Below are positions 24,926-37,953 of a stretch of 64,000 nt of DNA, piece by piece; the stretch's first letter is position 1, and the number at the start of each line of letters is the position of its first letter. The position numbers and the translations under genes are program-made. The stretch is from positions 25,455,630 through 25,519,629 of the forward strand of contig CM043874.1 in the NCBI GenBank assembly GCA_023846275.1. Direction: 5' to 3'. The stretch is from Vanilla planifolia. Taxonomy: Eukaryota > Streptophyta > Magnoliopsida > Asparagales > Orchidaceae. A model generated the notes under the pieces. The model searched no databases, was not told the origin of the DNA, and worked only from the letters and a program-made list of their open reading frames with translations.

Positions 24926-27835
24926 AACATTGGTAGCTTGTATATTCCATAAAATAAGTGAGTAGAAGAATATATTATCAACAATTGCATATATTCTCAT
25001 GATCATGTACTTTCTCTAGTATTTTTTAAGCATACATTTTTAGTAATAGTTTTGTCATCATCAAAATAGGAGATTATTAATCTCATGACCCTAGGTGTGA
25101 GTTTTATGATAATAAAATTAATTAATGTGTTATTTGAGATTGATTTCTTAGGAATATTACAAAGTGTTGATTGTTCAGTATGTGATGACATTATATCACC
25201 ATGAGACTTTTTCAAGGATATGCTTCACACAAGTGATCAACCCATTGGAGAATCTTACTCTTAATTGTGCACTGGCCATGGTGCACACATAGCAAGGGGC
25301 AAAACATAGGCAACTCCAATCGTGAGTTAGCACTAAGAAAAAGTTAAGTCCTTAAAAAGACTACTGCTTAGATTGAAAGTTATAGAAATGTATATTATCT
25401 GTATATGTTTGATGTGTTGTCTAATATAAGTTAGAAGCCTTAATGATTTGGTGAAAACATAAATTTGAAGATATCATGCTTTGTCTTGATCTTTTATTAG
25501 TGTTACAAGTTATTTGAATAAAAATTCAAAAAATAGTTTTATGATATTTAAGGATGATTGATTGATTGATTTTTGTAAATACTTACCACTTGTTCAATTT
25601 TTATGTCATTTTGGATTTTGAGAATTTATTGAATTATTTTAAAAATCATACATCACAAAAAAGGTATGACGGTAAAAAGAAATATGAGATATAAAAATGA
25701 GATTATGTTTTATTAAAAACTTAATGATAACAAGTTGGTGCAAATGAAGGTGGCTAGATCATAAAACAAAAGAGTAGACATTAACAAGAATTATGTAATA
25801 ATTTAAATATTAGAACTAACACTTGCTAAAAAATAATTAAAAATATCAATTGGCATAAAGAAATTATAAAATTTAAATGAGTAAAGCTTATATAAAAGCT
25901 CAACTTAAAATTATCTCAACATAAAAAATAAGTGTGGCTACCACAAAATTAAGGGTCAAACATTAAAAAGGACAAATAATAAATAGATCATATAAAGATT
26001 TCTAGAAAAGAAATTTTTAAAAGTACCAAAAAGATGTCAAAAATAATAGAAATTGGATGATAGGTAGAACTTGTCTAGAAGATTAGTATAAAATTTGTCA
26101 TTATAGTTTTTAAGGGTTTTTTGTAAAAAAAATTTAAGAATTATCATAAATTTTTAAGTTTTAATAAAAAATATATTTTAATTTCTTTTATAAAACATTA
26201 ATTCTAAGTCAAACAATATAGTGAACAAAGTTGTTGATGATTCCAATAAATGAAAAGTGTTAGTAGAGGAGAAGATGTCATTATTTGAAGGAGAAGGAGA
26301 GTCGAGCATCTTAAAACATGTGTTCGATAAGGAATTTGAAAGGTTGCAAAAGTGGAAGACTTGTAATGAGAAATAAAATAGGGTTAGATGATTACATTAA
26401 AGATTTTGAAAAAAAAATTAGAAATATGAGAAAACTGTGCGTAATATGAAAGGGAAACTGAAGGTGTGACTAAGCAAAGAGAAGAAAATTTTCAAAAACT
26501 TCCTAGTGCAACCAAGTGACAAGGAAGGGAAAGCATTGCATTTATATATAAGTACACAAAAAAGATCAATCCAAATACAAGACCATTATAAATCATATTA
26601 AGATAAGCAATCTTATGTAACTTAAGTGCATTTGTTTGATGTGATTACTTTTGTAATTAGCAACCTTGAATTGGTAGGAAGTTAAATGATAAATTTTAAT
26701 AATTGAGAGATGTTTTTTGCACATGCTATTTCATATTACCATGTGATGAAAATTGATTATCTATTTTGTTTTACCACACTTTTATTATTTCAAAGCATGT
26801 TATATTGAACTAAAGAGTAAGAATTAAGGAAAATAGTATTTTATTTTGGAATTAAACCAATTTTATCGCAAAGAGGAAAAAAAGAAATGGATAATAGATA
26901 AAACAAAAGTTCATTTAAAAACAAGGCTTTGATTTTAAATGAAAGAAAAATCATAATTTCAAATTAGGTATCTCACTCTAGAGAAAGATTTAGAGATAAA
27001 CCTCAATGAGTCAAAGATAAAGTGTATCTTATATTAAGGTAGACAATCTTATGAAATTTAAGTGCAATTGTTTAATGTGATTACATATGCAATTAGCAAC
27101 CTTGAATTGTTAGCAATTTAAATGACAAATTTTAATAATTGAGTGATGTATAAAAACTAAAGTTTGCTTAAAGATAAGGCTCTGACTTTAAATAAGAGAT
27201 AAATCATAGTTTCTAATTATGTGTGTCTCACTCTAGAGAAAGATTTAGAGATGAACCTCAAAGAGTCAATGATATAATGTATCTCATACTACAAAAAAAT
27301 TATAAGGTATAACACAAATGATTTTTTTAAATATATTTGACCTTTGTTCTATAAATTAAACTAAAAAATAAAAAATTGTAATTAAAAAGTAAATAAAAAA
27401 CTATTAAATTAAATCTTTCAATATGAGTTTAAAAATTAAAAAATTTAAAATAAAGTGAAAAGTTTACAAATGAGTTTTGGAGGTTCAATCGAATAGGATA
27501 AGAGTATTTTACTGTTATGTTTATTTCATATGATTAGCTTATCATTTGATATATGATTTAATATAATTTGTACCTAATATGAAATATGACTCCAAATATG
27601 TAATATTGTAAATTTTTGTTGTATAATTTTTTTTCCATTGAGATAAAGTTAATTATTAATTACTAATCACTCGTAAGTAATAATGATGTACATCACGAGA
27701 TTCCAGAAGAACCATGAGAGAGTTTGATGGGTGTTTATTACTTGTTTGTGACATAGATAAGTGTATTTTGATCTTATATGATATGTTACAGTTATCATTA
27801 CAGCTAATTTTATTATGTGTTTTTGGATAAAATTA
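23670..27835 (+). repeat. Right arm of the large inverted repeat
   Basis: It aligns with the reverse complement of 1,198-4,690, from the copia RT region through the LTR-like block to an AT-rich flank ending near 27,835. At the outer end both arms share an ATAATAAAATTAG(A/C)TGTAATGATA-like stretch (seen as its complement here, near 27,795-27,825). The right arm is about 0.7 kb longer because of indels, including 196 bp retained here between two TTATAA hexamers (23,903 and 24,099). Confidence 0.75.
24929..25640 (+). repeat. Probable copia LTR fragment containing dispersed repeat copy C
   Basis: The stretch AAAGAGGGAGAACAT near 24,915 looks like the polypurine tract of a SIRE-type element, and the LTR would start just after it. 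The region 25,196-25,640 is copy C of the four-copy dispersed block (TTAAGTCCTTAAAAAGACTA near 25,343; GTTGTCTAATATAAGTTAGA near 25,413). I could not find the LTR's right end. Confidence 0.5.
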
Positions 27836-27865
27836 ATACGATATTAATTTTGTTATAGCATTTGA

Positions 27866-28212
27866 TCTTCTTCTTCAGGCTTTGATATCACTTCAATTGA
27901 AATAAAGTGTTGAGAGAATTTGAAAATAGCAGCAAAAATCCTAAGCAACGGGAAGACAAAAACTATGAACTTCTTCATTCATTCATTCATAATCACAAAG
28001 CAACAATTATATCAATTTTTAGAAAAAAAAATAACCAATCTCTTAGATATTTGCCCCTAATTCGAAAGTTTGTTCTTAACTTAAAATTTAAAATTATTTA
28101 AATATTTAAACACCTAAAAATACTAAAAAATATTTAAAACTATTAACAAAATACTTAAAATATGCTAACCAACACTTAAAAAGCGCTAACAAACACTTTA
28201 ATTTTACTAACA
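27866..28212 (-). mobile_element. Degraded 5' LTR plus leader of the copia family found in the subtilase gene
   Basis: This region aligns with the 5' LTR and leader of the copia element at 29,330-34,121. Just outside the LTR, GGCTTTGATATCACTT matches the primer-site stretch GCTCTGATACCACTT. The LTR body then follows: an AATTGAAATAAAG start near 27,896, a CATTCATTCAT(A)A stretch, AATTCGAAAGTTTGTTCTTAA near 28,059, and at the U3 end ATGCTAACC, GCGCTAAC and ACTAACA at 21-bp steps, ending at 28,212. It is about 319 bp and strongly diverged, so it is much older than the two other copies. Orientation is minus, like theirs. It ends only 17 bp before the TATA-like box of the subtilase. Confidence 0.65.
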
Positions 28213-28228
28213 CATTTGACAAAACCTT

Positions 28229-28235
28229 TATAAAT
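28229..28235 (+). promoter_or_regulatory. Putative TATA box of the subtilase gene
   Basis: TATAAAT lies 62 bp upstream of the preferred start codon at 28,297. A transcription start about 30 bp downstream would leave a 5' leader of roughly 35-40 nt. This position favours the ATG at 28,297 over the in-frame ATG at 28,234, which overlaps the box. Confidence 0.5.
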
Positions 28236-28296
28236 GCATTACCTAATGTGCGTAATAATTCGAATAATACCATCATTTGTATTTCTGAAATTAATC

Positions 28297-29678
<1,382 letters not shown>

Positions 29679-29694
29679 TTACTCCCTCTCAAAC
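29679..29694 (-). other. Polypurine tract
   Basis: Minus-strand TTTGAGAGGGAGTAA directly precedes the 3' LTR and would prime plus-strand DNA synthesis. It immediately follows, and partly overlaps, the stop codon of the polyprotein. Confidence 0.85.
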
Positions 29695-32600
29695 TTGAAG
29701 TATCTTCAACCCTAATTGATCTCGTAATTCTTCAAACTTCTTCACTCCAAGCGATTTAGTGAAAATATCAGCTACTTGTTCTTCAGTATTGCAATGTACC
29801 AATCTTATAGTCTCCTTGTTGACATGATCACGAAGAAAATGATACCTTGTCTCGATATGCTTGCTTCTCCCATGTTGTACTGGATTTTTTGCTAATTTTA
29901 TGGCTGACATATTATCAATAAATATAGTTGTTGGCTCTTCTTGTTGATGTTGTAACTCCTGTAATAAATTTCGTAACCAAATTGCTTCACAAACTGTTGA
30001 TGAAGCTGCAATATACTCTGCTTCACAAGACGAAAGAGCAATGACATCTTGTTTAGTTGATCTCCACATAAATGCTGATGATCCGAAGAAGAAACAATAA
30101 CCAGTTGTACTCTTCCTTTCATCTATATCACCTCCCCAATCACTATCAGAGTAGCCACATAAATCTGTCCCACTTTGGTTAGTGAAATACAAACCATAAT
30201 CAAGTGTTCCTTTAATATATCTTAGTATTCTTTTTGCAACCATCCAATGTGTTTCCTTTGGATTTTCCATATATCGACTAATGAGTCCAACAGAATATAA
30301 AATATCAGGTCTTGTGATAGTGAGGTAACGAAGACTACCTACAAGACTTTTAAATAAAGTAGAGTCAACATCTTTTCCTTCTCCTTCTCTACTTAGTTTC
30401 ATTCTTACATCAAGTGGTGTTGCCACTGATTTACAATCTTCCATTCTAAACTTCTTTAGAAGTTCAGTAGCGTATCTTCTTTGAGAGATTTGGATTCCAA
30501 TTTTCATTTGCTTTACTTCCAAACCAAGGAAGTATGACATTTCACCATTATCTGTCATTTCAAATTCATACTGCATAGTTCTTTTGAATTCTTGAAACAA
30601 TTCAAAAGAATTTCCTGTATAAAGCAAATCATCTACATAAAGACAAACTATAAGAATATTATTTTGAGTTGTCTTAATGTAAAGTGCATGCTCAAATGGA
30701 CATTTTTGGAATCCTTGTTGTTGAAGATATCCATCAATCTTGGTATTCCATGCTCTTGGTGCTTGTTTCAATCCATATAAAGCCTTTTTCAAACGATAGA
30801 CTTTATGTGGATTATTCACAATTTTGTAACCTTCAGGTTGATCAATATAAACTTCTTCTTCTAAAACTCCATTCAAAAATGCCGATTTAACATCAAGTTG
30901 ACATACCTTCCATCCATGATGTGCTGCAAGTGCTAAAATCAACTTCATTGTATCAAATCGAGCAACTGGAGCAAATACCTCGTTGTAGTCTATACCATAT
31001 TTTTGTTTAAAACCTTTTGCCACAAGTCTTGCCTTGTATCGATCCACTGTTCCATCTGCTTTATGCTTGATCTTGTAAACCCATTTAACTCCTATGGGTT
31101 TCTTTTGAGGAGGGAGTTCAACCAACTCCCATGTATTATTCTTTTCTATAGATGCTATTTCTTCATCCATAGCTTTTTGCCAATTTATATCTTGCACTGC
31201 TTCATCAAAAGAAATAGGTTCATAATCAGCAAAATAACAGAATAAGTTAGAATATTGGGACGTTTGCTCATATATCTCTTGTAAACTTTTCATCTTTTTG
31301 CTTGAGTCAATAGGATGTGTTTTCTTTTGCATAATAGTTGATCTTGAGGGAGAACTTGTTGGAGAATTCAAATCATGAGTTTGTTGATTTTGAATTTCTT
31401 CTTCTTGCCCAAGCGTGATAGTTTTATCATCATTCTCTTCCGTCCACTTCCAAGTATCTTCTTCTACAAACACAACATCATGACTAATGAATACTTTTTT
31501 GGTTAAAGGATTGTAGAGTTTGTAGGCTTTTGACTCCTCGCTGTACCCAATGAATATGTATTTTTCACCTTTATCATCTAATTTCTTCCTTGTTGCATTA
31601 GGTACCTGTGCATATGCAATACAACCAAATATTCGAAAATGAGAAACACTTGGTGTATATCCACTCCAAGCTTCTTGTGGAGTCATATATCGCACAGCTT
31701 TAGTAGGACATCGATTCAACAGATAAGTTGAACATGCAACTGCTTCTGCCCAAAATTCTTTTGGCATATTCCTCTCTCTCATCATTGTCCTTGTCATATC
31801 AAGGATAGTACGATTTCTTCTTTCAGCTACTCCATTTTGTTGTGGAGTATAACTAGTGGTAAATTGATGTCGTATGCCTTCTTGCTTACATAATTGAATA
31901 AATTCATTTGAAGTGTATTCACCACCTCTATCAGATCTAAGGCATTGAATAAATAACCCACTCTCTTTTTCAACCTTGCATTTGAACTCTTTAAATATGG
32001 AGATAGCAGCAGATTTCTCCTTAATAAAATATGTCCACATTTTTCTACTGAAATCATCTATGAAAGTAATAAAATTCTTGTTACCTCCATTTGATAATGG
32101 CACCAATGGACCACAAATATCTGTATGAATAAGCTGTAATGGCCTTTTAGCTCTCCAAGTGTTATTCTTCGAAAATGGTAGACGATGTTGCTTTCCAAGT
32201 ATACAAGCTTCACATATATGGTTTGGATCATCCAATAAAGGAAGACCTTTCACCATTCCTTCTTTTGCCAATAATTTTAAACCTCCAAAGTTAAGGTGAC
32301 CATACCTTAGATGCCATTTCAAAGAATCATTTGAAAGATGCCCAAGATAACAAACTTCACTTGTTGATTTTAATTGAAGAGGAAACATGCGATTTGTCGA
32401 CATCTTCACTTTGGTAATATTCCTTCCCTTTGAATCTTGCAAAAGAAGATAACCATTCTCCATATGTATAATATATCCTTTCTCAATTAATTGCCCAAGG
32501 CTAAGGATATTACTTTTCATATCAGGAATAAAATATGCATCTGAAATAATAATTGGAAACCCATTCTCTTTGTAAAGTTTTATATTACCTTTGCCTTCAA

Positions 32601-33681
32601 CTTTCAACTTTGATGAGTCTCCAAGACTCACACTTGCTTGCATATTTTCAATTGACTCAAATAGATGTCTTTTTCCACACATATGGTTGCTTGCTCCTGA
32701 ATCAAGAAACCATACATCTTCTTTTTCGTTGCCCTCTTTTTCAGCCAATAAAGATATTGACTCTTCTTTCGATGTTTCAACATAATTTGATTGACTATTC
32801 TTATGCCAACAATCAGAAGCATAATGACCAAATTTATGACAATTGTAACATTCAATATTTCTACCTTGTCCTCGACCTCGAGAAGAATTATTTCTTCCAT
32901 GCCCGTGTTGAGTGTAAGATTGATTAAATTTCTGTTGAGATCTGTTTTGGAAACGACCTCTTCCACGTCCTCTATATGAACCTTGTCCTCTTCCTCTTGA
33001 ATTTGAATTCTCTTTCTTCAATGTATTGTCTTCCTTCAAATTTAGTTTTGACTCTAATGTTTGATCAATAGGTGTAACTTCAGCTTTTTTCTTTAGTCTT
33101 TGCTCATGCACTTGTAAAGAACCCATTAGCTCTTCAATAGATAAACTACATATATCTTTAGATTCTTCAATTGCGGTTACCACATGCTCAAACATAGGAG
33201 TTAAAGAACGAAGTACCTTTTCAATGACACGTACGTCGTCAATTTGTTCTCCATTTCTCTTCATCAAATTCACAATAGCAATCAATCGTGAGATATAATC
33301 TGAGATAGTCTCATTTTCATTCATCTTTGCTTGCTCAAAATCACCCCTAAGGATTTGAAGCCGTACACGCTTCACCCGTTCAACACCTTTGAAGATTGTG
33401 TTGAGTTTACTCCAAACCTCTTTGCTTGTAGTCGCTTCTACAACTTTCTCAAAAGTGACTTCATCAAGTCCTTGATATATCAAGAACAATGCCTTTTTGT
33501 CTTTTCTCTGATTTTCTTTCAACAATTTCTTCTCCGCTTCAGTAGCATCTGATTCATCAAAGCCATCGATAACAATCTCCCAAAGGTCTTGCGAGCCAAG
33601 AAGGGCCTTAAATTGGATGCACCAATTATCATAGTTGTCGTTCATCAATCTGGGAATGACTTGTTGCATAATTCCCGACAT
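29689..33681 (-). CDS. Copia Gag-Pol polyprotein (1,330 aa)
   Basis: This polyprotein would make the particle and replicate the element. Domains by residue: Gag with UBN2-type core (about 15-200; DNYDNW, then QDLWEIV), an Arg/Gly-rich linker, zinc knuckle CX2CX4HX4C (278-291), aspartic protease DSGA (327-330), integrase HHCC zinc domain (H457, H462, C490, C493), integrase catalytic Asp521, Asp584 and Glu620 with the usual DX35E spacing, RT with YVDD (1015-1018), and RNase H (DSDW near 1179-1182, Glu1220, Asp1256). All catalytic residues are present with no stop or frameshift. I chose ATG 33,681 because homologous proteins start near the Gag core; the frame stays open upstream to ATG 33,813 inside the LTR, adding 44 residues encoded by the primer site and leader. 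Stop overlaps the conserved region next to the polypurine tract. Confidence 0.95.
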   Translation of the reverse strand: MSGIMQQVIPRLMNDNYDNWCIQFKALLGSQDLWEIVIDGFDESDATEAEKKLLKENQRKDKKALFLIYQGLDEVTFEKVVEATTSKEVWSKLNTIFKGVERVKRVRLQILRGDFEQAKMNENETISDYISRLIAIVNLMKRNGEQIDDVRVIEKVLRSLTPMFEHVVTAIEESKDICSLSIEELMGSLQVHEQRLKKKAEVTPIDQTLESKLNLKEDNTLKKENSNSRGRGQGSYRGRGRGRFQNRSQQKFNQSYTQHGHGRNNSSRGRGQGRNIECYNCHKFGHYASDCWHKNSQSNYVETSKEESISLLAEKEGNEKEDVWFLDSGASNHMCGKRHLFESIENMQASVSLGDSSKLKVEGKGNIKLYKENGFPIIISDAYFIPDMKSNILSLGQLIEKGYIIHMENGYLLLQDSKGRNITKVKMSTNRMFPLQLKSTSEVCYLGHLSNDSLKWHLRYGHLNFGGLKLLAKEGMVKGLPLLDDPNHICEACILGKQHRLPFSKNNTWRAKRPLQLIHTDICGPLVPLSNGGNKNFITFIDDFSRKMWTYFIKEKSAAISIFKEFKCKVEKESGLFIQCLRSDRGGEYTSNEFIQLCKQEGIRHQFTTSYTPQQNGVAERRNRTILDMTRTMMRERNMPKEFWAEAVACSTYLLNRCPTKAVRYMTPQEAWSGYTPSVSHFRIFGCIAYAQVPNATRKKLDDKGEKYIFIGYSEESKAYKLYNPLTKKVFISHDVVFVEEDTWKWTEENDDKTITLGQEEEIQNQQTHDLNSPTSSPSRSTIMQKKTHPIDSSKKMKSLQEIYEQTSQYSNLFCYFADYEPISFDEAVQDINWQKAMDEEIASIEKNNTWELVELPPQKKPIGVKWVYKIKHKADGTVDRYKARLVAKGFKQKYGIDYNEVFAPVARFDTMKLILALAAHHGWKVCQLDVKSAFLNGVLEEEVYIDQPEGYKIVNNPHKVYRLKKALYGLKQAPRAWNTKIDGYLQQQGFQKCPFEHALYIKTTQNNILIVCLYVDDLLYTGNSFELFQEFKRTMQYEFEMTDNGEMSYFLGLEVKQMKIGIQISQRRYATELLKKFRMEDCKSVATPLDVRMKLSREGEGKDVDSTLFKSLVGSLRYLTITRPDILYSVGLISRYMENPKETHWMVAKRILRYIKGTLDYGLYFTNQSGTDLCGYSDSDWGGDIDERKSTTGYCFFFGSSAFMWRSTKQDVIALSSCEAEYIAASSTVCEAIWLRNLLQELQHQQEEPTTIFIDNMSAIKLAKNPVQHGRSKHIETRYHFLRDHVNKETIRLVHCNTEEQVADIFTKSLGVKKFEELRDQLGLKILQV

Positions 33682-33751
33682 TGTAAATGAACAACACTCT
33701 TTAAAGAAAACTTTGCTCTTCTCCCTTCGACGCTGCGGCGTTCGATCTACT

Positions 33752-33769
33752 TCCTTAGCTCTGATACCA
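33752..33769 (-). other. tRNA-Met primer-binding site
   Basis: On the minus strand the sequence reads TGGTATCAGAGCTAAGGA, three bases after the LTR. TGGTATCAGAGC is the standard plant copia primer site, complementary to the 3' end of initiator tRNA-Met; the following bases match less well. Confidence 0.9.
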
Positions 33770-33895
33770 CTTTGATGGAAATAAAAGAGAAGGGAGAAAT
33801 TGGGAAATTGCAAAGAAAGACTTAAGGAAGAAGAAGAGAATAGCTAAGAAACTTTTATTCATCAAAATTGCATAATAACAAAACAACACTTACAT

Positions 33896-33905
33896 CTATT
33901 TATAG
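33896..33905 (-). promoter_or_regulatory. TATA box in the copia LTR
   Basis: CTATAAATAG on the minus strand inside the 5' LTR, with the same sequence at 29,453-29,462 in the 3' LTR and preserved in both LTRs of the non-autonomous relative (36,488-36,497 and 38,396-38,405). It sits about 215 bp into the LTR and upstream of the AATAAA signal, as expected for the U3/R border. Confidence 0.75.
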
Positions 33906-34022
33906 CAAAAAACATATCTAATCTCCCAAATCTTTTCTCATAATTCAAAAGTTTGTTTCTAATCCCTAAAAATCTTCAAGATACTTAAAATCCCTAAAAA
34001 TCCTCAAAATACTTAAAAGATA

Positions 34023-35919
<1,897 letters not shown>

Positions 35920-36360
35920 ATATTATTGCAAACTTTACGTATCATTGAACTTTTACATGGTTTGATTTCGAAAGTTACATCGGCTTGACAAATGTGGAAA
36001 TTTTCTCTTTGCCTTTGATGGTTGTCGATAATAGGTCAATCTGATTTAATTGAAGATATTACTTAAAATACAAAAATAGTTAATAAACCATCTTTTTTCA
36101 CGAAAAAGAAAAACATAATCGTGATTTAAATTTTGATAAAAAAAAGCACAAATATTTATTAATAAATTCAATTTCTAATCGAACTAAATAGCCCCTCTCA
36201 ATCAGTAATCTATTGATCACTAATAAAATACTTGACCAAACACTAATAGTTTTACGATGAGTAAGCGGTAGTTAAATTTTGTTCTAAATTTTTTTGGCTC
36301 TCTTTCCATTATGTTTGAGTAGAGATTGAACTCACACAATGTGTTTTAAGTGATTAAGTA
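35920..36360. other. 3' flank of the subtilase gene
   Basis: About 440 bp between the subtilase stop and the next element. It should hold the 3' UTR; an AATAAA hexamer near 36,221 is a possible polyadenylation signal, rather distant from the stop. Nothing else is recognised. Confidence 0.5.
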
Positions 36361-36365
36361 GTTCT
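36361..36365. repeat. Imperfect target-site duplication (left, GTTCT)
   Basis: Pairs with ATTCT at 38,583-38,587, one mismatch in five. The mismatch agrees with the element's age judged by LTR divergence. Confidence 0.65.
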
Positions 36366-36674
36366 TGATGGAAATAAAAGAGTAGGGAGAAATTTGGAAA
36401 TGGTTACGAAAAACTTAAGGAAGAAGAAGAGAATAGTTAAGAATATTTCATTCATAAAATTGCATAATCACAATGAACCAATTACATCTATTTATAGCCA
36501 AGAAAAATATCTAATCTCTCAAATCTTTTCTTATAATTCAAAAGTTTGTTTCTAATCCCTAAAAATCCTCGAAATACTTAAATATGTTAATCGTGCTTAA
36601 AAAGTGCTAACAACTCCTTAAAAAATGCTAACAAGCACTTGAAAAGTACTAACCATCCTTAAAGTTTGCTAACA
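36366..36674 (-). repeat. 3' LTR of the non-autonomous element
   Basis: 309 bp, starting TGATGGAAATAAAAGAG and ending GTTTGCTAACA on the plus strand. CTAAC-type motifs start at 36,587, 36,607, 36,628, 36,649 and 36,669 (steps of 20, 21, 21 and 20 bp). Confidence 0.92.
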
Positions 36675-36777
36675 TTACTCCCCCTCAAACTTGAAGTATC
36701 TTCATCTTTTGCAGCAGCTTCTGTTTCATCTCCAATGGCATGCTGCCCATGAGTTATTCTGTCACCATCTGCATGAT

Positions 36778-37821
36778 TCAAAGCTTCCTCTTCAGCACAT
36801 ATTCGACCTTTGGTAGATCAACTCCAATCCAATCATAGATTTCGAAATTTCCTTTGTGTGCATCCCTCCTTGAATGCTTTCCTTTGTGTGCATCCCTCCT
36901 TGAATGCTTTCCTTTGTGTGCATCCTTCCTTGAATGCAAGTTCACATCATTCTCTTCTTTTATATTGTTGCTAGCAACCAACATTGCTCCATTTTGAGGC
37001 TCAGCACCTCTTTTTCGCTTCAGAACACTAAGTGTCTTTGGACCTTCAAATGAAACGGAAACATCATAACCTGGAAGCTCTGCTTCCTTCAAGCGCTTCT
37101 TGCTTTCAGGCTCCAGAGAGGAAATCGAATCAATATTCTTGATTCCATCAGCTCTTGCTCCTCTCAGCTCTGCAAGACTTCTCGGACCAGTAAAATTTAG
37201 AAGATTCACAGCATCTCCAATCCAATCATAGATTTCGAAATTTTCTTTGTGTGCATCCCTCCTTGAATGCTTTCCTTTGTGTGCATCCTTCCTTGAATGC
37301 AAGTTCACTTCATTCTCTTCTTTTATGTTGTTGCTAGCAACCAACATTGCTCCATTTTGAGGCTCAGCACCTCTTTTTCGCTTCAGAACACTAAGTGTCT
37401 TTGGACCTTCAAACGAAACGGAAACATCATAACCTGGAAGCTCTGCTTCCTTCAAGCGCTTCTTGCTTTCAGGCTCCAGAGAGGAAATTGAATCAATATT
37501 CTTGATTCCATCAGCTCTTGCTCCTCTCAGCTCTGCAAGACTTCTCGGACCAGCAAAATTTAGAAGATTCATAGCATCTCCTGCTTTCTCGATTCTACCC
37601 ATCTTTCTTGCATTGTAATGGTAGTTCTCTGCAGCTCTACCACCAAATCTCCCTCCAAGGTCCTTCAGCCTTGCCAGAATTGTTGTTCTTGCTATCCTCT
37701 TCGTCTCTCCAGAAAAAAAACTTTCACACTTTGCCGTTCTCAGTTTCTTTTCACAGCTTTTTCGAATTGCTTTGCCTTCCTTGGTTTTACGGTAATGCGA
37801 GCACTGCCGTGGCCAAGTCAC
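36778..37821 (-). CDS. Captured host-like ORF with internal duplication (347 aa)
   Basis: I do not recognise the family. The frame starts MTWPRQCSHYRKTKEGKAIR and runs through two near-identical blocks of about 115-125 residues, each with LLNF.GPRSLAELRGARADG, then SLEPESKKRLKEAELPGYD, then FEGPKTLSVLKRKRGAEP, and a His/Arg/Lys-rich 10-residue repeat (DAHKGKHSRR, three copies in one block, two in the other), closing with FEIYDWIG. It is hydrophilic and basic, suggesting a nuclear or nucleic-acid-associated origin, which is only a guess. It shows no similarity to Gag or Pol. Downstream of the stop another frame stays open to the LTR (AEEEALNHADGDRITHGQHA), hinting at a frameshift near 36,800. 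Whether it is translated is unknown; the LTR promoter is upstream. Confidence 0.6.
   Translation of the reverse strand: MTWPRQCSHYRKTKEGKAIRKSCEKKLRTAKCESFFSGETKRIARTTILARLKDLGGRFGGRAAENYHYNARKMGRIEKAGDAMNLLNFAGPRSLAELRGARADGIKNIDSISSLEPESKKRLKEAELPGYDVSVSFEGPKTLSVLKRKRGAEPQNGAMLVASNNIKEENEVNLHSRKDAHKGKHSRRDAHKENFEIYDWIGDAVNLLNFTGPRSLAELRGARADGIKNIDSISSLEPESKKRLKEAELPGYDVSVSFEGPKTLSVLKRKRGAEPQNGAMLVASNNIKEENDVNLHSRKDAHKGKHSRRDAHKGKHSRRDAHKGNFEIYDWIGVDLPKVEYVLKRKL
36822..37579 (-). repeat. Tandem segmental duplication inside the captured sequence
   Basis: 36,822-37,213 and 37,214-37,579 are almost identical at the nucleotide level, both starting CTCCAATCCAATCATAGATT. They differ mainly by one extra 30-bp unit in the first copy plus a few substitutions. 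The two copies look closer to each other than the element's LTRs do, so the duplication may post-date insertion or have been kept alike by gene conversion. Confidence 0.85.
36849..36938 (-). repeat. 30-bp tandem repeat, three units
   Basis: Three consecutive 30-bp units, each containing CCTTTGTGTGCATCC, encode the 10-residue DAHKGKHSRR repeat. The corresponding site in the second block (about 37,242-37,300) has two units. Confidence 0.9.
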
Positions 37822-37953
37822 TTCCGTAACCTATCCCTCTTGGCACAAGAGACGTGGAAAAATAACTTCTTCGTTGCTCTGCTGCTTCCTTCGAGTGCAG
37901 TATTCGAAACAGAAACAAAAAACCGAAACCTTGCTGTCGCAAAAAAACCGAAA

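Noticed and set aside
1198..27835. Inverted arms as the two LTRs of one giant element
   Set aside because: LTRs are direct repeats, while these arms are inverted and contain internal pol sequence as well.
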